A stretch of DNA of 64,000 nt from Bemisia tabaci (Eukaryota; Arthropoda; Insecta; Hemiptera; Aleyrodidae), in the NCBI RefSeq assembly GCF_918797505.1, contig NC_092795.1, positions 18,091,131 through 18,155,130 on the forward strand, in the 5' to 3' direction. Under the pieces are notes generated by a model. The model was not told the DNA's origin, searched no databases, and saw only the letters and a list, made by a program, of their open reading frames with translations. Made by a program: the position numbers and the translations under genes. Positions 49,401-57,981 of this stretch are shown here, one piece after another. The stretch's first letter is position 1; every line of letters starts with the position of its first letter.

Positions 49401-52400
49401 ATACTAGGGACGTTAGGAATATTAGAGAAAGGCGCAAGAGTCGGTTAGGACAGATGGGATTAGCCCTTGTGTGCTAGTTGAACTGCGTTTAACAGAAAGG
49501 AACCAATCCACATTATCTATTGCCAAATTTAACCGGGCAATTTAATTTTTTACGAGAGGACGTTCTTGCGGATTCTTTCAAAAATTTTGAAGAATTTGCT
49601 TAGCACTATGGAGAAAATTCACTGAAATTTGCACATAAATCCGCAAAATAGTTTTCTTGTATAAAATTAAATTGCCCAGTTAAATTTGGCAATAGCTGAT
49701 GTGGCTTGATTCATTTCTGTTTAACGCAGTCCAGTTGAAGTTTAATAAAAAATTTAAAATAACAAAAATCCAACGGAGTCACTAAACATTAAATTTTTTT
49801 TCTCCCTTAAAAAAAAAATTAAGAAAAAAATTTAACGTTTAGTGACTCGGTTGAATTTTTGTTATTTTAACATCAAAATTAAGGTTAAACAGGAAGCATC
49901 GACTTTTTTTAACTCAGCCCTGAGAAAACGAGAAATACCTGGGTACCCATCATCAGAGGGGAAGTTTCACCTTGTAAGTGGTGGTTTGATTGATGTGTTG
50001 TCAGGAACGAGGGTGATAAAGCGGAAGCTCGCCGGCACAAAGGGACGAGGGATGCTTTTCTTTATCGACACCTCTTTTCTTCTCGCGTATCACCCCCCGC
50101 GCCCCTCCTCCGCGTCCGCCCGCAACCCTCCGTCGCGTCGTCACCCCGTCAGTCCATCATCGGCGGCCGTCCCTCCCTCCGCCGCCGTCCGCATCCGCTC
50201 TCGGGTTCCGCGAGAAATCCCGATCGAGCTGCGACATCTCGCGAGAAAAAACAATAACATCGTTTGTTGTCAAAATGGTGGCGGCGGCCCGCCTGTCGGT
50301 TTCGTGCAGAATTTCGCGAAAAAATCGAGTTTTCCCGTGCGTGTCGCTCAGTTTTCCGCGCGCGACAGTGTTTCCTTGCGTTTCCGGGCTATTCCAAGTG
50401 TTTTCGGTTTGAATGCGTGTCCCAACACAGCGGAATCGGCCTCCCTCGGTTCGATCCAAGTTTTTAGGTTAATCTCTACCTTGAAAATTTTTCTCACTTC
50501 GAGCTACTACCTTCCTTTATCGCCTGTCCGTACTTGTTTCCAAATAGCCCTCAATCCATTCGGGTTGATTACGGCTCAATCTGCTGCCCCTGTGTGAAAA
50601 AAGTTCAAGAGAGGGCTTGCAAATTTCTCATCTCAAATCCTATCACAACAACTGATTATCAATTCGCATTTCAGTTTTTATCACGCACCTATCGCCTCAA
50701 TTCTATAGCCCTTTTCTCATTTCTCACAAAGCAAAGCAGATTGGGAATTGATCAAAGACTAATCTCTGCACTTAACAAACTAAGATCACTCTGCTGTGAT
50801 CTCATTGAGAACTGACGGCTGTTAATATTTAGCTTTTCTCGGAACATCTGACCTCTGAGCATAATCGATTGAAGTTTCTACGATTTCAATTTATTCGATC
50901 GTAGTCGGTATCCACCATTCAATCTATGGCAGCATCTTGATCATAAATTCCTATTTTTCATGATTAGGTATTTTGTGTCAGGTTTTTTATGCTCCTTGCT
51001 TGAGATTGATTCAGTGAGCACTAAATTTTAGCTGTTCCTTCTTTTGTATTTTCTCCGTTAGTTCTTAGCCCTCAGGTTGGTGTGATTATTGCGAGGTGTA
51101 GAATGTATCACTGATGAATACCCAGAGAGAGTTTTCATTCATTATTGGAACAGACTTAATTTTTAGATCTGTTTGGTGGTCGTTAACACTTGAGCAGATA
51201 GTTTTCTATTTGGAAAGGTTTAAAACAAGACTGTCATTCTACCCGCGTCTTGACAGCTTATTTCCACTGATTGTAATGAAGTTCATTAATTAAATATGTT
51301 CTTTTAATTTATGCTCAGAGTGATGATGCTAAGTGAACATGAATTTTTTTTAGTGGAAGAGTCTTGAGTGTGAAAAATTTTCATCCATTCATTTGTGCAT
51401 TAAACCTGTGATAATTAGCGACCGCGTATCGGCTTTTTATGTGCGCGTACTCTCGGTAATCTGTGTTCGATATGGATTTTAACCGTCCGGGTCTAAATCC
51501 GCATGTCCCGGGACCAATGGTTCCTCCAAATATGAGCAATCTTCTCTACTACCAAGGTTTGTTTTAAGTAACTTGTTTGCTTAATTTGAAAATCTGTTGT
51601 GTTCTTCAATAATCCACAAGCTACCACAACAATCAAATTGGTCCGCAGGTTACTTTGTTGAGTCTTATCTGCTTTTCACATAGCAAGCATCTCTTGATTT
51701 CATCAGAATGAGAACGTTTATAGAAATGGTAGAAAAATGGGGATTGTTGTGAGTTTAGAAAGAACAAGGTAGTAAGGACGGTTGCTGAACAGCTAAACGG
51801 GATCAACTCTTGAGAGCTATATGAATTAAAAGAAAAAAAGGATGTACTTATCTTAGTATTGAATGAGCAAAAAAGCCTCCATATTCACGTTTCCTTGTAA
51901 AATTCTTGTATTTTAGCGAGAAAATTGGGTATAAATTTAAAGTAGGGAAATGCTGTGGTTGTTCCGAAGGAAAAATTAATATGATTGAAAAATTTATAGG
52001 CAGGGCAATGGAGAGTGTTGTTTTGCCACTAGACACCTTGAACAAATTCTTAGCAGAGTGATTAAAATCCTTTGCAGATAACCTTCCATGGTTGAATCCC
52101 ATATTTTCTATGTACCTAAACCATAAACGTATTCAAGTTAGAAAAAATGGATACTTTCATGCGGTTAACAACTTAAGCCCATGCTGCTTGGTTTGTTCTG
52201 AAATGTCTTGAGAGATTTTGGTTCCTGCTTAACTGAAGCATCCATTCCATCAATTCTGATTTGAAATGATGTTTTATTAAAATTTTAAGTCCTTAATGTT
52301 CAAATTTTAACCTTCGATCATTATCTTTCTGTTACAGGGTTGGTCAAATCCCCAGCAGGAGGAGTCGGGACGAAACCACACCATCATACCATACCTGGCC

Positions 52401-54889
52401 CGGGTCCTGGGCCCGGTCCTGGCCCTGGGGCTCCGCCCTCGCAGAGCTCAGGGAATCGTTCCTTTGCAGCCGCTTTACGTAACTTAGCCAAGCAGGCTGG
52501 CCCAACCAATGATAGGAATGAAAACGATTCCGAGAGAGTCAGTTCACCCAAAACGCGAGGTCCTCCTCAGCCACTAGTCAGGGGTGCGTCACCCCAACCA
52601 TTGAAAGGGCAGGATAAAGACCGCCCTGTACCTAATATTGGCTCTGAGCAGAGGAGCGGTTTTCAGCCGTACAGACCGCCTGAGGATGGGAGAGGTCCGG
52701 TTTCGGTGAACGTTTCACCTGCCGGAGCTTCTCCTCATCCTGCGTTTACCCTAGATCCCTCGGCAGCAGCAGCGGCTGCTGCTTACAATCCCTATCACCA
52801 TCCTCCCACTGCCGCTGCTCTGTATCCACCTCACCTTCAGCATCCATATCGGTGAGTAATCTTGTCACGCACTGTGAATTTTTAAGCATACTGAATAATC
52901 CTATGTCTTGGTTACTTACTGTATCCAAAACATTTTGTTCTTTTTCTTATTTTATCTCATTTTAATTTTTTTTTCTTTTTATTTAGAAGGAAAAAAAATA
53001 TCCTCAATACTTCATTCAAAAGTTTCAGATTTTTGGTGGTAGGTACCTACCTTTGAGAGGTCAAGAGAAATAATGCAAAATCTCATTCATAATCAAAAAT
53101 TCAGTTAAAAGAAGTTAAGTGTGATTTGCTAACTAATCAAGATGTAGGATTTTTCTAGTTTTGTCATTGATATTGCAAGGTTCTTGCAGATAGTGAAAAT
53201 ACGGTCTTCGGTGTTTTCTAAACCTGTCATTGTACTAGAAATACTCAAATTTTGAAAAATCGATGAAATATACTTTGACCATCTTGAAATTTTTAAAGAA
53301 AGGACAATATCACCCTTAAAAAACCTGTGAAAGTAGGAAAAAATGTAGGGGTGCAGAAAAAGCCTGGTCTCACAGGTATGAAGCAATTTTCAAAAGTGAT
53401 AACCTTCCTTTTTTCCCCCATTTCTTCAGAAAAGGGTGACAAATAGTTCATATTATTGAGAAATTCGGCTCATTGCCACAATGTAAGATGTTGACCATGA
53501 GGCAAATCCAAACTATGCTGTAAGACCCAAGTACCAAATTATGGCAAACTGTGGGCATTTTGAAAATTTTTTCATCCCTGATGGAACTTACTCAAATTGA
53601 CGAGTATAATGTCGCAGACAGGTCTGCCTACCATTAACAAGGCCCTAGGCTCTAAACTACTGTCTGTCTCTGTTAGATTGGCAATGTTTTAATGTAAAAA
53701 TGGACCACAAAATTTTCAAATAGAATTTTTGGCATGTCAAATGCCCGGAAGCACTAAATTTTTACCAGGAATGGATATCAGGAAGTTTAAATAGGGTACT
53801 GTGCCTTTCAGCAGTACGATTGTTGAAATTTATGTTGGCACGACAAGAATCGAAAATCGATAAATTACATGGCATAGATAGGGCTATGTCTTGTCTTATC
53901 GTGCCAACATAGCCAGTTAAAGTTTCAACAATCCTGCTGCAGGTCTCTAAATGGACACCTTCTCTCCCTTTTCTTGCGGTTTAAAGTCATAATTCAAACT
54001 CATATCACCTTATATTAAAGATTATACATGTCTCTCTGTAAGTATGTGCAATTATCTCAGGATATCATACCTATAAAGAAAGCTGCTGATTTTAGCCCTT
54101 GTAAGGAACGCCCATTTAGATGAAGTTATGTATTCAACTCATCATTTCCCTGACAAACAGAAAGATATTTCGGCTTTATGAATGTAAGTATGTAAGTTTT
54201 TCAAAAAATGAATTTTTTTTTTGAAGGTTTGAGACAGAATGTAATCATGCTGCCCTCTGCATTATGTGAGCAAGTCATTTACTGCTCCTCTTCTTTTATC
54301 CATTCCTGAAGGTTTTCATGTGTACTTACCTTTAATGTGTACCTACCTCAGTGTTCTAAACTCACAGGCGCCAAATGCGCCTAAGAAATCGGTCATGGCG
54401 CCTAAAAACTGAAGGCTCTGCGCCAACCTGGCCCCTAAAAAATTACCCCCCCCCCCCCAAAAAAAAAAAATCCCAATTTTTCTGTTTCGTGGTTTTTTGA
54501 AATCTCTCTTAAGTTACTGTTACTAGTTCTGTAACGAAAACATCTTGCGTCTAACTTTTCAGTAAGTGCGCTGTAATGTACAGGCAAAAAGTGAATTTGG
54601 CCCAAAAAAAATCTTCAATGGCCCCTAAAAATCGAGTTTGATGCGCCACATGGCTCCTGAAACTCAAGGGTGAGTTTCCAACACTGACCTTATTGTAAAC
54701 TTTCAAATTTGTATGCCCTTGAAAGTATGTAGCATGTGTTCATTATTTAATACCATTTCTGTGTTTCAGTTTGGATGACCACTTATACTTAGAGCGATGT
54801 GGTATGTCCCTTTTCCCTCCTTACCCTCCTGCTTTATACGGATTAATGCCAACCCCTCTGGGACTCATGACTCCATCAATGCATGAAAG
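34491..54889 (+). CDS. GSE1: GSE1-like protein with N-terminal six-module CxxC region (long form, 3' incomplete)
   Basis: Exons: 34459-34712 (ATG 34491), 36348-36547, 37533-37687, 38730-39040, 39737-39976, 40517-40753, 41983-42215, 42898-43020, 44748-44889, 46201-46446, 46974-47210, 47832-47943, 52338-52851, 54770-54889. All GT-AG boundaries agree in phase and give about 1,030 codons, continuing past the window. The first twelve encode six modules, each a CxxC, then [YF][FYS]PxL, then a CxxC often followed by LxxQW (e.g. [42 protein letters not shown]). Probably zinc-binding. Exon 3 is Ser/Pro-rich. The 52.3 kb exon contains [16 protein letters not shown], matching vertebrate GSE1 SSSFAAALRKLAKQA. 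It also has a Gly-Pro run, an Ala run and FQPYRPPED, followed by [12 protein letters not shown], like the GSE1 region around FRPY and MDD. GSE1 is a nuclear factor linked to HDAC/CoREST corepressors. That the two halves are one gene is inferred from the phase-1 junction. Confidence 0.75.
37922..37950. repeat. TTATC microsatellite
   Basis: About five tandem TTATC units in the intron after exon 3, preceded by GTGAAAATAAAG. Such a tail could be the 3' end of a truncated non-LTR element, but no RT sequence is visible. Confidence 0.6.
38288..38419. repeat. long near-perfect intronic hairpin
   Basis: Arms of about 61 bp (38,288-38,348 and 38,359-38,419) pair almost completely around a loop of about 10 bases. 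Outer ends are TAATTTACCTTGTTTTCC / GGAAAACAAGGTAAATTA-like and inner ends are CATAGTATAGCACTC-like. It lies in the intron upstream of the 38.7 kb exon. It could be a small MITE or a hairpin RNA (miRNA-like or siRNA precursor). No other copy was noticed in the window. Confidence 0.75.
41017..41224. mobile_element. hAT-type MITE (CAGTGGCG family), copy 2
   Basis: A 208-bp element starting CAGTGGCGTGGCGTGAAT and ending CACGCCACGCTACTG. It is flanked by a perfect 8-bp duplication GTAAAAAC (41,009-41,016 and 41,225-41,232). Compared with copy 1 it has a duplicated centre: GCAGCGAACACC repeated and three CATAGGTTC/TTAGGTTC-like units near 41,125-41,180. It is in the intron between the 40.5 and 42.0 kb exons of the GSE1-like gene. 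Confidence 0.9.
43156..43302 (+). pseudogene. cassette exon of the GSE1-like gene interrupted by a foldback element
   Basis: An acceptor (TTCTGCAG at 43,155) opens an exon that continues the previous exon in phase (AA|G) and reads [16 protein letters not shown] and on to [10 protein letters not shown]. At 43,303 the 1,097-bp foldback element begins. Reading on into the element gives about 60 residues of element-derived sequence before a stop at about 43,486. Beyond the element, the frame that would continue LLFYL stays open for about 30 codons (..[14 protein letters not shown]..) to a stop at about 44,511, possibly the rest of the exon. The preceding exon (end 43,020) and the next one (44,748) are phase-compatible with each other, so skipping this exon restores a full-length protein. 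Confidence 0.5.
43303..44399. mobile_element. 1,097-bp foldback transposon in the GSE1-like gene
   Basis: Two arms of about 485 bp (43,303 to about 43,787 and about 43,914-44,399) are near-perfect reverse complements around a loop of about 126 bp. The ends read ACAAGGGGAACTTACGG. The arms include TTTTACGCCC, GTGATTTGGTCGTGCGG and GGGTTCGATCC, the last resembling a pol III B box. No transposase, and no convincing target duplication: flanks end ACTT on the left, with ACTT 6 bp beyond the right end. Arm identity is high, so the insertion is recent or the arms are kept alike by gene conversion. Confidence 0.85.
45852..45922 (+). other. tRNA-like sequence (tRNA-derived SINE head or tRNA pseudogene)
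   Basis: Contains an A-box-like TGGTGAAGTGG near its start and a B-box GGTTCGATCCC at 45,903-45,913 with normal tRNA spacing. The acceptor stem does not pair well, so a functional tRNA is unlikely. It most likely derives from a SINE. It lies in the intron before the 46.2 kb exon. Confidence 0.5.
47944..49476. other. intron of the GSE1-like long form, no exon recognised
   Basis: AT-rich intron following the 47.8 kb exon. Open frames here are short and show no known motif. Confidence 0.45.
49477..49737. mobile_element. about 260-bp inverted-repeat element
   Basis: The left arm runs GTTGAACTGCGTTTAACAG and then CTATTGCCAAATTTAACC. The right arm mirrors it (GGTTAAATTTGGCAATAG-like, then CTGTTTAACGCAGTCCAG). 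Arms are about 75-80 bp with small mismatches. A fragment of the inner part is seen at 11,530. MITE-like, with no target duplication identified. Confidence 0.65.
49755..49871. repeat. second inverted repeat adjacent to the first
   Basis: Arms AAAATAACAAAAATCCAACG and GTTGAATTTTTGTTATTTT, each continued by GAGTCACTAAAC / GTTTAGTGACTC, surround an A/T-rich centre. It lies 18 bp from the preceding inverted repeat and about 0.25 kb upstream of the CpG-rich promoter. Confidence 0.65.
50090..50470 (+). promoter_or_regulatory. CpG-rich internal promoter of the GSE1-like short form
   Basis: A sharp local rise in G+C and CpG (CCGCGTCCGCCC, GCGTCGTCACC, GGCGGCCGTCCC and similar) stands out in the AT-rich intron, about 1-1.4 kb upstream of an alternative coding first exon. 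The stretch from here to 51,471 could be 5' UTR, spliced or continuous. A 251-codon open frame across it is Ser/Pro/Arg-rich, starts in an AT-rich repeat, and is judged non-coding. No TATA or initiator is claimed. Confidence 0.5.
51472..51556 (+). CDS. GSE1: alternative first coding exon, GSE1-like short form
   Basis: ATG at 51,472 reads [16 protein letters not shown], then NMSNLLYYQ, and ends in phase 1 at the donor CCAAG|GTTTG. It splices in frame to the 52,338 exon (GLVKSPAGG..). The 47,832-47,943 exon of the long form also ends in phase 1 (KLDQ-G), so both starts can use the same GSE1-homologous exons. The short form would lack all CxxC modules and so resemble vertebrate GSE1 more closely. 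It depends on the CpG-rich region just upstream for transcription (inferred). Confidence 0.65.
52852..54769. other. intron with repeat fragments
   Basis: Intron between the two GSE1-homologous exons. It holds the inverted repeat at 53,809-53,941 and, near 54,365-54,665, a stretch with repeated TGGC(G/C)CCTAAAAA words plus a C run followed by an A run. No additional exon recognised. Confidence 0.5.
53809..53941. repeat. inverted repeat, MITE-like
   Basis: The left arm CAGCAGTACGATTGTTGAAA continues to TATGTTGGCACGACAAGA. It is mirrored by CTTGTCTTATCGTGCCAACATA and TTTCAACAATCCTGCTGC on the right. Arms are about 40-50 bp, imperfect, with a spacer of about 41 bp. No coding capacity. Confidence 0.6.
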
Positions 54890-54959
54890 GTAAATATCTT
54901 GCTTATTATTGTTTCACTGAGTATTATTAATGCTATCACATTTTGTCGCCTCAGACATA

Positions 54960-57900
54960 GGCTAACCGCTGGAAAATTGGCGTTTTTACCGCGATACTAA
55001 GATGAAAAGCTTGTAATTTCTTAGGTTTCACTGAATTCGATGGAGAAATCGCGTAGTTCTGGCGTTAATTCTGCGCAATTTTGCTCATTTTATCAAGTGG
55101 AATCCAAGCAAGCAATTATTTGAACTCCGGGGTAGGTTTTTGTTATCACGCGAAATTGAAGGAAAATCATAGCCCTCAGCCTGTCTCAAGTCACGGACGT
55201 CTTTGGATCGTAAGCTCACACCTCTACAAAATTCGCGTTATTGCCGCGATAAGGTGAAAATCGTTCGATTTTTTTTTTTTTTTAAATTTAATGAACCGCT
55301 GAAAATTTTACGTTTTTGCTGCGATATGGAGGTAAACTACGTGTAACTTGCAATGATTTCACATAACAGCTTGTTCCCCGAAATCTCACTGAGATTATCG
55401 CGTAATGTAGGTGAAAATACCATAAAAGTAACGTGTTTGCCGTGATACCGAGGTGTAGAGCTATTGCGTACTTCTCGCGATTTTATGATGAATTTTGCGT
55501 AATTTCGCTCTTTTTAACAAGTGGAACCCAAGTGAGCAACTATTCGAACTCCAGAGTAGGTTTGTGGTATCACGCGAAATTGAAGGAAAATCATAGCTCT
55601 TAGCCTATCTCAAGTTACGGACGTTTATGAATATTAAGCTTATATTCAAACAAGAATCGGGTGTTTTCCGGGATGAGGCGAAACTAGTGTGATCTTATTT
55701 TTTTATTATAATGAACAGCTGTAAAAGTACTTTTTTACCGCGATTTTGAGGTAAACTACGCGTAATTTTCAATAATCTCACAAAATAGCTTTTTCCCCGC
55801 ATTATCACTGAGAGTATCGCGTAATTTAGGTAATATTGCAATAAAAATGACTTGTTTACTGCGATACCGAGATGTAGAGCGTGTAATTTCCTAGGATTCA
55901 AAGAATTCGGTTTAGAAATCGCGTACCTCTCGCGATTTTATGATGAATTTTGCGTAATTTCGCTCTTTTTAACAAGTGGAACCCAAGTGAGCAACTATTC
56001 GAACTCCAGAGTAGGTTTGTGGTATCACGCGAAATTGAAGGAAAATCATAGCTCTTAGCCTATCTCAAGTTACGGACGTTTATGAATATTAAGCTTATAT
56101 TCAAACAAGAATCGGGTGTTTTCCGGGATGAGGCGAAACTAGTGTGATCTTATTTTTTTATTATAATGAACACCTGTAAAAGTACTTTTTTACCGCGATT
56201 TTGAGGTAAACTACCCGTAATTTTCAATAATCTCACAAAATAGCTTTTTCCCCACATTATCACTGAGAGTATCGCGTAATTTAGGTAATATTGCAATAAA
56301 AATTACTTGTTTACTGCGATACAGCGATGTAGAGCTTGTAATTTCCTAGGATTCAAAGAATTCGGTGGAGAAATCGCGTACTTCTCGCGATTTTATGATG
56401 AATTTTGCGTAATATCGCTCTTTTTAACAAGTAGAACCCAAGTGAGCAACTATTCGAACTCCAGAGTAGGTTTGTGGTTGCACGCGAAATTGAAGGAAAA
56501 TCATAGCTCTTAGCCTATCTCAAGTTACGGACGTTTATGAATATTAAGCTTATATTCAAACAAGAATCGGGTGTTTTCCGGGATGAGGCGAAACTAGTGT
56601 GATCTTATTTTTTTATTATAATGAACACCTGTAAAAGTACTTTTTTACCGCGATTTTGAGGTAAACTACGCGTAATTTTCAATAATCTCACAAAATAGCT
56701 TTTTCCCCGCATTATCACTGAGAGTATCGCGTAATTTAGGTAATATTGCAATAAAAATTACTTGTTTACTGCGATACCGAGATGTAGAGCGTGTAATTTC
56801 CTAGGATTCAAAGAATTCGGTTTAGAAATCGCGTACCTCTCGCGATTTTATGATGAATTTTGCGTAATTTCGCTCTTTTTAACAAGTGGAACCCAAGTGA
56901 GCAACTAATTGAACTCCAGAGTAGGTTTGTGGTATCACGCGAAATTGAAGGAAAATCATAGCTCTTAGCCTATCTCAAGTTACGGACGTTTATGAATATT
57001 AAGCTTATATTCATATACAAGAATCGGGTGTTTTTTGGGATGAGGCGAAACTAGTGTGATCTTATTTTTTTATTATAATGAACACCTGTAAAAGTACTTT
57101 TTTACCGCGATTTTGAGGTAAACTACGCGTAATTTTCAATAATCTCACAAAATAGCTTTTTCCCCGCATTATCACTGAGAGTATCGCGTAATTTAGGTAA
57201 TATTGCAATAAAAATGACTTGTTTACTGCGATACCGAGATGTAGAGCTTGTAATTTCCTAGGATTCAACGAATTCGGTGGAGGAATCGCGTACTTCTCGC
57301 GATTTTATGATGAATTTTGCGTAATTTCGCTCTTTTTAACAAGTGGAACCCAAGTGAGCAACTATTCGAACTCCAGAGTAGGTTTGTGGTATCACGCGAA
57401 ATTGAAGGAAAATCATAGCTCTTAGCCTATCTCAAGTTACGGACGTTTATGAATATTAAGCTTATATTCATATACAAGAATCGGGTGTTTTCCGGGATGA
57501 GGCGAAACTAGTGTGATCTTATTTTTTTATTATAATGAACACCTGTAAAAGTACTTTTTTACCGCGATTTTGAGGTAAACTACGCGTAATTTTCAATAAT
57601 CTCACAAAATAGCTTTTTCCCCGCATTATCACTGAGAGTATCGCGTAATTTAGTTAAAATTGCAATAAAAATAACTTGTTTACTGCGATACCGAGATGTA
57701 GAGCTTGTAATTTCCTAGGATTCAACGAATTCGGTGGAGGAATCGCGTACTTCTCGCGAATTTATGATGAATTTTGCGTAATTTCGCTCTTTTTAACAAG
57801 TGGAACCCAAGTGAGCAACTATTCGAACTCCAGAGTAGGTTTGTGGTATCACGCGAAATTGAAGGAAAATCATAGCTCTTAGCCTATCTCAAGTTACGGA

Positions 57901-57981
57901 CGTTTATGAATATTAAGCTTATATTCATATATACAAGAATCGGGTGTTTTCTGGGATGAGGCGAAACTAGTATGATCTTTT
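54960..57981. repeat. satellite-like tandem array, about 455-bp unit (part 1)
   Basis: Five closely similar units (about 455-457 bp apart, judged by TTTACTGCGATAC at about 55,855, 56,310, 56,767, 57,222 and 57,679) follow one or two clearly diverged copies at 54,960-55,640. Each unit includes TTTTTACCGCGATTTTGAGG, TATCGCGTAATTTAGG, CTCGCGATTTTATGATG, AAGTGGAACCCAAGTGAGC, and ends CGGACGTTTATGAATATTAA. Divergence is greatest at the outer edge and least inside, as expected for unequal exchange. Conserved 68-codon open frames on both strands come from sequence identity, not coding. The array lies in the intron downstream of the 54.8 kb GSE1-like exon. Confidence 0.93.

Noticed and set aside
49842..50597. 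251-codon plus-strand open frame across the CpG-rich promoter
   Set aside because: It starts inside an AT-rich inverted repeat and passes through a GC-rich, Ser/Pro/Arg-biased stretch with no known motif. It is best explained by low stop frequency in GC-rich DNA.
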